A stretch of DNA of 35,895 nt from an uncultured Methanomicrobiales archaeon (GTDB taxonomy: Archaea > Halobacteriota > Methanomicrobia > Methanomicrobiales > Methanospirillaceae), in assembly GCA_949320185.1 (NCBI GenBank), contig CASGHK010000008.1, positions 1 through 35,895 on the forward strand, given 5' to 3'. Made by a program: the position numbers and the translations under genes. Below the pieces are notes generated by a model. It ran no database searches. It saw nothing but the letters and a program-made list of their open reading frames with translations, and was not told the origin of the DNA. Shown here piece by piece: positions 14,762 through 22,409 of this stretch (the stretch's first letter is position 1; each line of letters begins with the position of its first letter).

Positions 14762-16171
14762 ATGCGCCCCCTCTATCTCGGCAAGGTCCATCTCCGCTGG
14801 TGTGACGACTGCCACGTCCCTGTCCTCGGCGAGCAGTGCGGCCGATGCGGTGCCCCGACCCGCGCGGTCCCGGTCACGCCCCCCGGGGATGCGCGCCCCG
14901 CCTTTGCTGCCGACCTCGCTCTCGTCAACCAGGTCTATTACGATCACTTCGGCGCCCCCCTGGTCCCGGTGGGCATGCTCGCCCTCCTGAACAAGGTGCC
15001 CGACCCGGACCGGATGGAGGAGGTCGTGGTGGGCGGCGCCGTCGTCGGCCACATCCGGTTCATCCCGCGCGAGGACCGCTGGGAGCCTATCCCACGGATC
15101 GAGGCAGCCGCCCTGCTCGCACCGACGCGCCGGTACGTGGTCGCCGACGTCGGGGCAGTTCCATCAATCCGTGACCAGGGCGCCAGTCTCCTCGCTCCGG
15201 GCCTCCTCGAGATCCACCCCGACGTCCAGGCCGGCGACGAGGTCTTTATCCTGGCCCCTGACCGGACCGTGATCGGTGTCGGGCGCGCGCGGGTCTCCGC
15301 GGGCGAGGCCCGGACCATGACCAGGGGCCCGGTCGTCCGGACACGGCGAAATCAGCCGGGTCTCTGTGTCCCCGGCGCAGCCTCCTGGACCGATGCCGTC
15401 GAGGCGAACGGGGCGATCATCGACCGGTACGAGACGGTCGCCCGTGCCTTCGTGCGCGAGGTGGTCCAGGGCCATCCCGATCTGCCGGTCACCGTCTCGT
15501 ACTCCGGGGGGAAGGACAGCCTTGCCACCCTCCTTGTCGTGCAGAAGGAGCTCGGGACAGTCCCTCTCCTCTTTGCCGACACCGGGTTCGAGTTCCCCGA
15601 GACGTATGAGAACCTCGAGACGGTCGCTAAGCATTATGGAAACCAGGTCATCCGTTCGTCGGGACTGACCGTCTTCGACCAGGTCTTCAACACCCAGGGA
15701 CCCCCGGCGGTGGATGCCCGGTGGTGCTGCGGGGTCTGCAAGCTCGAGCCGATTGGGGAGGCGATACGCGATCACCTCGGCGAGTGCCTCTCGTTCATCG
15801 GGCAACGCAAGTACGAGTCCGCAAAGCGTGCAAAGAGCCGGAGGGTGTGGCGCAATCCCTCCCTCCCGGTCCAGCTCTCGGCAGCTCCGATCCACACCTG
15901 GACCGCGCTCCACGTCTGGCTCTATCTCTTTCGCGAAGAGGCGCCGTACAACCCGCTCTACGAGCTGGGCTTCGACCGGATCGGGTGTTACATGTGTCCC
16001 TCGAGCGACCTGTCGACGTTCAGGACGATCGAGGTGCGCTATCCAGCCCTGATGGCAGCGTGGAATGCCCGCCTCCTCGCCTGGCAGCAGGAACGGGGGC
16101 TCCCCGACAGCTGGGTGAACGACGGAGAATGGCGGAGGGTCGGGACGCATGAAGCGGGTAGTGGTCGTTGA
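14762..16171 (+). CDS. Zinc-ribbon/PUA/PAPS-reductase-type PP-loop fusion protein, 469 aa
   Basis: Three parts are visible. Residues 1-30 hold a zinc ribbon (Cys14, 17, 26, 29). About 120-205 resembles a PUA RNA-binding domain (an Asp-Val-Gly-Ala strand, then Gly-Asp-Glu-Val and Gly-Val-Gly-Arg-Ala-Arg). About 230-460 is a PAPS-reductase-like PP-loop ATPase with Ser248-Gly-Gly-Lys-Asp-Ser253. Past it are Cys-Cys-Gly-Val-Cys and, near the end, Cys-Tyr-Met-Cys, which could bind a metal or Fe-S cluster. Such fusions are annotated as PAPS reductases in methanogens, but the PUA domain and zinc ribbon point to an RNA substrate, perhaps thiolation. No sulfate-activation genes are nearby. The 3' end overlaps hisH by 23 nt. 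Confidence 0.82.
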   Translation: MRPLYLGKVHLRWCDDCHVPVLGEQCGRCGAPTRAVPVTPPGDARPAFAADLALVNQVYYDHFGAPLVPVGMLALLNKVPDPDRMEEVVVGGAVVGHIRFIPREDRWEPIPRIEAAALLAPTRRYVVADVGAVPSIRDQGASLLAPGLLEIHPDVQAGDEVFILAPDRTVIGVGRARVSAGEARTMTRGPVVRTRRNQPGLCVPGAASWTDAVEANGAIIDRYETVARAFVREVVQGHPDLPVTVSYSGGKDSLATLLVVQKELGTVPLLFADTGFEFPETYENLETVAKHYGNQVIRSSGLTVFDQVFNTQGPPAVDARWCCGVCKLEPIGEAIRDHLGECLSFIGQRKYESAKRAKSRRVWRNPSLPVQLSAAPIHTWTALHVWLYLFREEAPYNPLYELGFDRIGCYMCPSSDLSTFRTIEVRYPALMAAWNARLLAWQQERGLPDSWVNDGEWRRVGTHEAGSGR

Positions 16172-16754
16172 TTACGGTCTTGGGAACCTCCGGTCGGTCA
16201 CCCGTGGGCTCGAACGGGCCGGCGCCGTCGTCCGGCTGACCGCCGACCCGGAGGAGGTTCTTGCGGCCGACCGGATCGTGTTGCCCGGGGTCGGTGCGTT
16301 CCACGAGGGGATGGCACAGCTCCGCCCGCTCGTCGAGAGCATTCACAAGGCTGTCGAGACCGTCCCCGTCCTCGGGATCTGCCTCGGCATGCAGATGCTG
16401 CTCGAGTCCTCAGAGGAGCACGGGCGGCACCAGGGGCTCGCGCTCGTCCCGGGAGAGGTCTGTGCCTTCTCCCGGGTACCTGGGCTGAAGGTGCCGCACA
16501 TGGGCTGGAACACGATCCGGATAGAGCAGGCAGACGATCCCCTCCTGGATGGGCTACCCGAAGAGGCGTACGTCTACTTTGTCCACTCTTTCTATGCCCG
16601 CACCGGGTCTGCAGCGTGCCTCTGCTCGACCGAGTACATCTGTTCGTTCTCCTCGGTGGTCCGGTCGAAGAACGCGTGGGGGGTCCAGTTCCACCCCGAG
16701 AAGAGCAGCGCGATCGGCCTGAGGATCCTGGAGAACTTCATCGAGCGGTGCTGA
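16149..16754 (+). CDS. hisH: Imidazole glycerol phosphate synthase glutamine amidotransferase subunit
   Basis: 201 aa, the normal HisH length. It supplies ammonia from glutamine to HisF in histidine biosynthesis. The class I amidotransferase triad is complete: Cys78 in Gly-Ile-Cys-Leu-Gly-Met-Gln, and His182 with Glu184 in Phe-His-Pro-Glu-Lys-Ser. The HisH-specific Asp-Tyr-Gly-x-Gly-Asn start and His-Met-Gly-Trp-Asn are present. The ATG at 16149 lies within the preceding gene (23-nt overlap). hisF and other his genes are not in the window, so the pathway is dispersed here. The stop codon lies within a hairpin shared with the convergent gene. Confidence 0.96.
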   Translation: MKRVVVVDYGLGNLRSVTRGLERAGAVVRLTADPEEVLAADRIVLPGVGAFHEGMAQLRPLVESIHKAVETVPVLGICLGMQMLLESSEEHGRHQGLALVPGEVCAFSRVPGLKVPHMGWNTIRIEQADDPLLDGLPEEAYVYFVHSFYARTGSAACLCSTEYICSFSSVVRSKNAWGVQFHPEKSSAIGLRILENFIERC

Positions 16755-16771
16755 TCGGTACCCCCGATCAG
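16751..16771. terminator. Bidirectional hairpin between hisH and the DUF1616 gene
   Basis: CTGATCGG (16751-16758), the loop TACCC and CCGATCAG (16764-16771) form a perfect 8-bp stem. The left arm contains the hisH TGA stop and the right arm, read on the minus strand, contains the TGA stop of the convergent gene. It could end or stabilise both messages. There is no T-run, so the terminator role is inferred. Confidence 0.5.
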
Positions 16772-17277
16772 TGCACCGCGATCCAGAGGTTGACGTTCCG
16801 GTACGCGGCCTTGACGCGGTCAGCACCCGAGACGGACGCGGGTGGGACCGAATTCGCCTTGAAGAGGAGGAACTCGAGCCGGTTCGGGCCCCGCTCGTTG
16901 ATGACGACTTCGTACGGCTGTTCGTAGGTCTGGCCATTCGCAAGCTCGACCGGGACTGTGCCGAGGCGGGTCATCGAGACGATCTCTGATCGGTTCGTGG
17001 CGTTGTTGATCGTCTCTTTCGCCGCGAAGACCTCAACCACGTACTGCACCGGCGTGCCCTCGCGGTTTGTGATCCCCATGATCACAGCCTCACCGCGCCC
17101 GACATGCATATCATAAAAGTAGTCCTCGGCGATCCCGTCGTTCCCGAGCAGGTACAGCTCGGTGAAAGGCTCCTCGCGGGGCGGGACCTGGGTCAGGTAG
17201 AACGTGATGCCAAGGGCGGCGACCAGCGCGGCGAATAGGATCAATGTTAGCAGCTTGTCGATGCCTGACGTGGTCAC
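16768..17277 (-). CDS. DUF1616-type membrane-anchored protein, about 169 aa
   Basis: A single N-terminal TM helix (about residues 7-27 from the chosen start) is followed by an exported domain rich in beta strands, with an Asn-Arg-Glu-Gly turn and an Asn-Glu-Arg-Gly-Pro motif near the end. This matches the C-terminal ectodomain of archaeal DUF1616 proteins, whose larger members have several TM helices; the function is not known. They often occur near surface glycan or sorting genes, and artA is about 2.5 kb away here. GTG 17277 was chosen because GGAG lies 7 nt upstream; an in-frame GTG at 17355 would add 26 charged residues with no clear ribosome-binding site. Confidence 0.7.
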   Translation of the reverse strand: MTTSGIDKLLTLILFAALVAALGITFYLTQVPPREEPFTELYLLGNDGIAEDYFYDMHVGRGEAVIMGITNREGTPVQYVVEVFAAKETINNATNRSEIVSMTRLGTVPVELANGQTYEQPYEVVINERGPNRLEFLLFKANSVPPASVSGADRVKAAYRNVNLWIAVH

Positions 17278-17405
17278 AGGAGTGCTCCGTCTGCAGAGCT
17301 CGAGGGAGGTTTCATTCGGCCCCTCCCGATCCCGCTCCGAGCGGGTGAGCTCCACGATGTATCAGGATATGTCTGCGCCGAATGAAAAAAGGATATCGGA
17401 CGGGA

Positions 17406-17882
17406 TCAGAGGTTCTTGAGCGCGACGAGGTCTTTCACCCCGGTCAGTCGCCAGACGAGAGACCGCTCCTCGCGTGCGATAGCCTCGGGAGGGTCCTGAG
17501 GAGAATGTCCGAGCGCTGCGAGGATGTTGCTCGAGAGGTGCCGTCCGACGATCAGTTCCACGAACCGCTCGCGGACCAGCTTCTTCTCGATCGAGTCCTC
17601 GACCTCTTCGAGCCGTCCCTGTATCGTCACGAAGGTGTAGTCCGAGAGGTCGCAGGTATACCGCTCAACCTCGACCGAGACATAGGGGCTCTTGCGGAAG
17701 TATTCCATCTTCTTGCCGTACTTGGTCGAGAGAAAGTAGAGGAACCGGCCGTCAAAAACGTAGAGAAACGGTGCGATATAGGGATATTTTTCACCCTGGA
17801 ACGCAATCCGGCAGACGTAGCCCTCCTCGATAAGACGGTCGTACTCCGCCTTCTCCATTCGGGGAATCTTGATAATCTCCAT
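17406..17882 (-). CDS. Pyridoxamine 5'-phosphate oxidase-like flavin-binding protein, 158 aa
   Basis: The sequence has the split-barrel pattern of small FMN-binding PPOX-like proteins: the opening helix Met-Glu-Lys-Ala-Glu-Tyr, then strands with Cys-Arg-Ile-Ala-Phe and Pro-Tyr-Ile-Ala-Pro, a Tyr-Phe-Leu-Ser-Thr strand with Gly-Lys-Lys, and Val-Ser-Val-Glu-Val-Glu with Thr-Ile-Gln-Gly-Arg. In related proteins this fold binds FMN, heme or F420; the cofactor and substrate are not evident. It is unlikely to make vitamin B6. It reads divergently from corA. Confidence 0.8.
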   Translation of the reverse strand: MEIIKIPRMEKAEYDRLIEEGYVCRIAFQGEKYPYIAPFLYVFDGRFLYFLSTKYGKKMEYFRKSPYVSVEVERYTCDLSDYTFVTIQGRLEEVEDSIEKKLVRERFVELIVGRHLSSNILAALGHSPQDPPEAIAREERSLVWRLTGVKDLVALKNL

Positions 17883-17983
17883 GCTCGTCTCAGTGAGTGG
17901 TGGTGGAGCCCGGATAGTAAACCTTTTGATTCGTAGTTTTCTAACTCACGGCGAGGCGAAAGGCGGATGAGGAGCAGGGCGCA

Positions 17984-19120
17984 ATGCTAACGCAGGTCAT
18001 GGTTGACGCTGAGAAGGTCGTGAGTTCTCCCGCCGACCCGAACGATCTCCCCGGTCCCACCCCCGCCACTGTCCGCAGTGCAGCGGGCAAGGCGGGTCTC
18101 CCGCCGGGAAGTCTCGTCTATGTCGGTGAGCGAAACGAAGGCGAGGTCGAGATAACGGTCACGGGTTTCTCGTCCGACAGTCATTCCGAGAGGCACCTCT
18201 TCGCGATCTCAGATGCATTTCCGGTCGACTCCTCCTGGTCCGTCACCTGGATCGATGTCGTCGGACTCTCCTCGATCGAGACGGTGCGGGAGATCGGGGA
18301 GCAGTTCGGAGTTCACCCGTTGATCCAGGAGGACATCCTGAACACTCGAGGACGTCCGAAGCTCGAACTCTTCGATAACCACCTCTACATATCGCTCAAG
18401 GCGATCACCCTCAAGGACGCGGACTACGACGTCCGACCGGAACAGGTCAGCCTGATCCTGGGGAGAGGGTTCGTCTGCTCCATTCAAGAAGGGCCTGACG
18501 ACCTCTTCGGTCCGGTCAGAGATCGGATTCGACGGGACGGCCGGATCCGTCACCTGGGCCCTGATTATCTCGCCTACGCGCTCGTGGACGTGATCGTGGA
18601 CGGCTACTTCTCGGTGCTGGAAAAGCTCGACCAGCGGGTCGAGGTTCTCGAGGAGCAGGTACTCGAACGGCCGACACCGGAGACGCTCAGGGAGATCCAC
18701 GCGCTGAGGCGGGCCATGGTCGACTTCCGCCATGTCCTCTGGCCTGTGCGGGAGCTGGTCCTCCAGCTCGAGCGGGCCGACTCATCCCTTCTCGGCGCGC
18801 AGGTCGCGATCTTCTTCCGGGACATCTACGACCACACGGTCCAGATGATCGAGACGATAGAATCGCTCCGGGACGTAGTCGCCGGCATGCTCGATGTCTA
18901 CCTCTCCTCGGTCTCATTCCGTCTCAACCAGGTGATGAAACTCCTCACCGTCTTCTCGACGATCTTCATGCCGCTCACGTTCCTGGTCGGGGTCTACGGG
19001 ATGAACTTCCAGCACATGCCAGAGCTCAGCCTGCCCTGGGCGTACCCGCTCCTCTGGGTGGTGATGGGCTCGATCGCGGGAGTGATGCTTCTCTGGTTCC
19101 GCCGACGACGCTGGATCTAA
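17984..19120 (+). CDS. corA: CorA-family magnesium/cobalt channel
   Basis: 378 aa. A large N-terminal cytoplasmic domain (residues 1 to ~310) with a long stalk helix is followed by two TM helices at the C-terminus. The pore signature Tyr-Gly-Met-Asn is present, with Gly339-Met340-Asn341 at the end of TM1. It imports Mg2+ (or Co2+) as a pentamer. ATG 17984 has GAGGAG 9 nt upstream. The first ~40 residues are an Ala/Pro/Ser-rich extension before the conserved domain. It converges on the transporter gene with 8 nt between the stops and no evident terminator. Confidence 0.95.
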   Translation: MLTQVMVDAEKVVSSPADPNDLPGPTPATVRSAAGKAGLPPGSLVYVGERNEGEVEITVTGFSSDSHSERHLFAISDAFPVDSSWSVTWIDVVGLSSIETVREIGEQFGVHPLIQEDILNTRGRPKLELFDNHLYISLKAITLKDADYDVRPEQVSLILGRGFVCSIQEGPDDLFGPVRDRIRRDGRIRHLGPDYLAYALVDVIVDGYFSVLEKLDQRVEVLEEQVLERPTPETLREIHALRRAMVDFRHVLWPVRELVLQLERADSSLLGAQVAIFFRDIYDHTVQMIETIESLRDVVAGMLDVYLSSVSFRLNQVMKLLTVFSTIFMPLTFLVGVYGMNFQHMPELSLPWAYPLLWVVMGSIAGVMLLWFRRRRWI

Positions 19121-19128
19121 AGAAGAGG

Positions 19129-20292
19129 TCAACCCCGGAGTCGAGCAAGGAGAAGGCGGGCCCCCTTCCAGGGATAGGGGAGGACCGTGTAGAGGACGGC
19201 AGAGAGGACGAGAAGGGGGAGCACGGTCGCAAGCGCGAGCGAGAGTGACCAGGTGTCGGCAATAAAGCCGGTGATTGCGACGCCGATGCCGCCCGCACCG
19301 ACGACTACCCCGAGCATCATACCCGAGGCGAGACCAACCGCACGTGGCATCAGCTCGTGCGAGAGGGCGACGGTGATGGCGAAGGTTGACCAGAGCCCGA
19401 ATCCGAACAGGCCGAGAAATCCGAGCGAAAGGATGCCATCCGTGAGAAGGAAGCCGGCATAGGCCGGCACCGCGAGCCCGAGTCCGATGAGGATGAACTC
19501 TTTTCGTCCGTACCGATCTGAGAGGGTCGCTCCCGCGAGCTGGCCCGCTACCCCGGCGAACAGCATACTCGAGGTGACCAGGTTCGCCGAGACCAGATCG
19601 ATCCCCTGGTGGACGAGGAAGGTCGGCAGGAATCCGAGCACGGCGAAGAGGGCCCAGGCGCGGATCATCGAGGCGATAGAGAGGAGGGCAAACGCCCGCG
19701 GCTGGTTCGTACCCTCAGATATACGGGATGATGAGGACCCGTCGCTCCGGGCAGAGGTGCCACGCAGGAGGGGAGCGATGAGGATCGCGGGGACGGCGAG
19801 GAGGGGCAGGCCGGCGAGGCCGAACGTTCCGAGGGCGAACCCGGCGAGGAGCGGGCCCAGGGCGAACCCGAGGTTTCCGCCGACGACAAAGTACGAGATC
19901 GTTCGGCCCCGGTCCCCCTCACCGGCCGATCGGCTTACCGCCGAGAGCGCGATGGGGTGAAAGGAGGCGTGCATCACTCCTGCAAGGGCGGCGAGGACGA
20001 AGAGGACCGGGAACGAGTTGACGACCCCGAACAGGCCTATTGCAACTCCCCCGACCAGCATTGCGAAGGCGAGCGGGATGCTTTTTCCCCGTGAATCCGC
20101 GAGCCAGCCGAAGATGGGCTGGACCAGGGAGGAGGTTGTATTGTAGGCAGTCAGGAGGAGACCGGCAAGGAGAAAGGAGACCCCGCCTTCGCTCACCAGG
20201 ACGGGTATCACGGCAGGGATCACCGTCATGTAGATGTCGATCCCCATATGGCCGAGCGCGAGCCGAAAGACCGGCCAACGGTCCCTTATCAT
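19129..20292 (-). CDS. MFS transporter, fosmidomycin-resistance (Fsr)-like
   Basis: 387 aa with about twelve TM helices in two halves and a charged central loop near residues 185-205. Features shared with the Fsr subgroup are Leu-Gly-His in TM1, an Asn-Thr-Thr-Ser-Ser-Leu-Val-Gln-Pro stretch in TM2 followed by Gly-Trp-Leu-Ala-Asp-Ser, and His-Ala-Ser-Phe-His-Pro in TM4. The Asp-Arg-Tyr-Gly-Arg-Lys loop between TM8 and TM9 is typical MFS. The substrate is unknown; Fsr-type annotation in archaea does not prove drug export. ATG 20292 overlaps the upstream stop as ATGA, making this the last gene of the ppsA-to-transporter run. Confidence 0.88.
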   Translation of the reverse strand: MIRDRWPVFRLALGHMGIDIYMTVIPAVIPVLVSEGGVSFLLAGLLLTAYNTTSSLVQPIFGWLADSRGKSIPLAFAMLVGGVAIGLFGVVNSFPVLFVLAALAGVMHASFHPIALSAVSRSAGEGDRGRTISYFVVGGNLGFALGPLLAGFALGTFGLAGLPLLAVPAILIAPLLRGTSARSDGSSSSRISEGTNQPRAFALLSIASMIRAWALFAVLGFLPTFLVHQGIDLVSANLVTSSMLFAGVAGQLAGATLSDRYGRKEFILIGLGLAVPAYAGFLLTDGILSLGFLGLFGFGLWSTFAITVALSHELMPRAVGLASGMMLGVVVGAGGIGVAITGFIADTWSLSLALATVLPLLVLSAVLYTVLPYPWKGARLLLARLRG

Positions 20293-20912
20293 GCGACCAG
20301 GCTCCGGATCCGCACGCACTCGACCGGGATCTCGACCCGGTCCCTCGTATGGTGGCGCATCGTCCTTGGAAGAACGATGGTGGCGACGAACGCGTCTGTG
20401 CACTCACCTCGTTCTCCGATGTAACCTGCGAGGAAGGGCAGTGTACCCTCGTTGAAGACCCCGTAGACGATCCGGCCATGCGCCAGGGCGGCATCGATAA
20501 AGGGCCGATCGGCGTGGCGCACCTGCGCCCCGAACGGCGGGTTCATCACGACTGTGTCGAAGACTTCGTCCCGGATGGGCGGTGGGAACTCCGAGACGTC
20601 CGCTTCGGTCCACTCGACCTCGATGCCGAGGCGTGCCGCGTTCTCGCGGGCGACGGTGAGAGCCCCGGGGTCGATCTCCACCCCGGTCACCCGCGCGGCT
20701 CCGAGGAGTGCGGCCCCGCAACCAAGGACACCCGTTCCGGCCCCGAGGTCGAGGACCGTCCGGCCAACGAGGTCTCCCTGGCTCCGTGCCAGGAAAAGGA
20801 GCCTGGCGGCGAGAGGCGCTGGTGTCGGGTACTGTTCGAGCTCGGGGCGAGGGCGCGGGAAACCGGCAAGCCCCTGGAGGGTCATTTCCAGGTGGCGCAG
20901 GCGCACGATCAT
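20289..20912 (-). CDS. METTL5-like N6-adenine RNA methyltransferase
   Basis: 207 aa, matching archaeal COG2263-type proteins. The lead-in Leu-Glu-Gln-Tyr-Pro-Thr (residues 25-30) is diagnostic of this family. The SAM site Asp-Leu-Gly-Ala-Gly-Thr-Gly lies at 55-61, acidic Glu79-Ile-Asp81 in motif II, and the amino-methyltransferase catalytic motif Asn124-Pro-Pro-Phe127. The human homolog METTL5 makes m6A in 18S rRNA; an rRNA target here is inferred. ATG 20912 was preferred because it overlaps the dph2 stop as ATGA; a GTG lies two codons earlier. It is cotranscribed with dph2, another translation-related modifier. Confidence 0.9.
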   Translation of the reverse strand: MIVRLRHLEMTLQGLAGFPRPRPELEQYPTPAPLAARLLFLARSQGDLVGRTVLDLGAGTGVLGCGAALLGAARVTGVEIDPGALTVARENAARLGIEVEWTEADVSEFPPPIRDEVFDTVVMNPPFGAQVRHADRPFIDAALAHGRIVYGVFNEGTLPFLAGYIGERGECTDAFVATIVLPRTMRHHTRDRVEIPVECVRIRSLVA

Positions 20913-21823
20913 TCGCACTCGTCGACGACGTAGTCGTCCCAGGACCGAAGACCGAGCGCGATCTCGTACTCGGCCGGCGAGAGAACGGGAACGGGAAACC
21001 GGATCCCGTCGTCGTACGCAAGCCTCGGGCAGGCGGTGTTCACATAGGCGTCGAAACCGAGGTTGATCAGCGCGTCGGGCGTCACCTCTTCGAGCGCGAC
21101 AAGGACTGCATGCGCCGGATCGAGGGAGACGAGCTGCCGGGCGAGGGCTTCCCGCCGCTGCCCGGTCTTGGTCGAGAGCAGGACTCCCACGGCGGAGGCG
21201 TCCTTCGCTCGTTCGATCCGGGCGAACCGTTGGCGGAGGAGGCGGTCCGGGTCTGCCACCTCGACCTGGCCGCTGAACGGGTCGCAGGCGATCACCCGGG
21301 CGCCGGTTGCGAGTGCGACTCCGAGGGGGTGAAAGACGCCGGTTCCGAGAAAGAGGATCTCAGGAGCGTTCGACTCACGTGCCGCTCCGTACGAGCAGCC
21401 CAGCACCTGGCCGCGCAGGGGAGTGCGCGGCGTTGGTCCGCCGATTCGTGGATCGAATCCCCGCTCCTGCAGGTAGGCAACCGCCGCCGGCAGCAGGTGC
21501 GCGTGTTGTGCCGTGCTCACGAGTCCCACGGTCCGCCCCTCGAGCAGGGGCAGCGCGGCAGAGAGGACGGAGAGGTCCGTGTCGATGGCGAGCGGCAGGT
21601 AGAGGACCCGTTCGTCGTTGTCCTGTCCAAGGGGGGTGTGCCCGATATGGACGAGGAGGTCTGTACCCGTCACATGCGAGAGGTCGCATGCCCCGTAGCA
21701 CGGGTTGCCGTCCAGGGTCACCTCGAAACCCTCTGCTCCGAGAGCACGGGCAAGGGCGGCGCCTCGCCGGCGAAGCCCGTCGGGGAATTGAAGGGTGACC
21801 GAGTGGGCTCTTCGCCGCCGCAA
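20909..21823 (-). CDS. dph2: Diphthamide biosynthesis protein Dph2
   Basis: It starts diphthamide synthesis on the histidine of archaeal EF-2, using SAM and a [4Fe-4S] cluster. The three cluster cysteines, one per domain, are Cys46 (Tyr-Gly-Ala-Cys-Asp), Cys143 (Val-Leu-Gly-Cys-Ser) and Cys265 (Ala-Cys-Pro-Arg), numbered from the TTG at 21823. Also seen are Ala-Gln-His-Ala-His and Gly-Val-Phe-His-Pro-Leu-Gly. This start is only the first standard codon. Family-like sequence (Asp-Pro-Phe-Arg-Ile-Asp, then Leu-Gly-Glu-Glu-Leu) extends 16 codons further, to an ACG at 21871 that overlaps the hpt end. The true product is therefore probably about 320 aa. Product identity is secure; the start is not. 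Confidence 0.92.
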   Translation of the reverse strand: MRRRRAHSVTLQFPDGLRRRGAALARALGAEGFEVTLDGNPCYGACDLSHVTGTDLLVHIGHTPLGQDNDERVLYLPLAIDTDLSVLSAALPLLEGRTVGLVSTAQHAHLLPAAVAYLQERGFDPRIGGPTPRTPLRGQVLGCSYGAARESNAPEILFLGTGVFHPLGVALATGARVIACDPFSGQVEVADPDRLLRQRFARIERAKDASAVGVLLSTKTGQRREALARQLVSLDPAHAVLVALEEVTPDALINLGFDAYVNTACPRLAYDDGIRFPVPVLSPAEYEIALGLRSWDDYVVDECE

Positions 21824-21860
21824 CTCCTCGCCGAGCTTGACCGGGTCTATCCGGAAGGGA

Positions 21861-22409
21861 TCAGTCGCCGTGTCCGACCACCTTCACGTGGTCCGTGACC
21901 TCGATCTCGACCAGGTGCTTGCAGGGCCGGCCGACATCCTGGTCCCCGCGTTTGATCACGACGCAGGCGTCGACCACCTCGACGCCGATAGAGTCGAGGG
22001 CACCAAGGATCGCCCGCATCGTTCCCCCCGTAGAGAGGACGTCGTCAACGATCACGACCCTCATCCCGGGAGAGAGGCCGTTGATGTAGAGCTCTCCCTT
22101 CGAGTACCCGGTCACCTGGTGGATGGCGCACTCTCCTTCGAGACCGTACCAGCGCTTGCGCACGACGGTGAGGGGGATGTCGGTCATCAGCGAGAGCGCG
22201 GTGCCGATGTGGATCCCCATCGCCTCGGCGACCACGATCCTGTCGACGTTCTCAAGTTCCATAACGCGGACCATCGCGCATGCGATCTCCCGGAGGAGCG
22301 ACGGCTCGACGACCGGGATCCCGTCCGAGACCGGGTGGATGAAGTAGTGGTACTCTTCGCGCCTGACCATTTTGCAGGACTCGAGTGATTCGGTCAATCT
22401 CTCAAGCAT
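21861..22409 (-). CDS. hpt: Hypoxanthine/guanine phosphoribosyltransferase, archaeal type
   Basis: 182 aa. It salvages hypoxanthine and guanine with PRPP. The PRPP-binding signature Val-Val-Ile-Val-Asp-Asp-Val-Leu-Ser-Thr-Gly-Gly-Thr is at about 116-128, preceded by the substrate-region Val-Val-Ala-Glu-Ala-Met-Gly-Ile. It resembles the archaeal Hpt group (also similar to Apt and PurR-like PRTases), so adenine use cannot be fully excluded. ATG 22409 has GGAGA 6 nt upstream and overlaps the mfnA stop by 8 nt (ATGCTTGA). Confidence 0.92.
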   Translation of the reverse strand: MLERLTESLESCKMVRREEYHYFIHPVSDGIPVVEPSLLREIACAMVRVMELENVDRIVVAEAMGIHIGTALSLMTDIPLTVVRKRWYGLEGECAIHQVTGYSKGELYINGLSPGMRVVIVDDVLSTGGTMRAILGALDSIGVEVVDACVVIKRGDQDVGRPCKHLVEIEVTDHVKVVGHGD

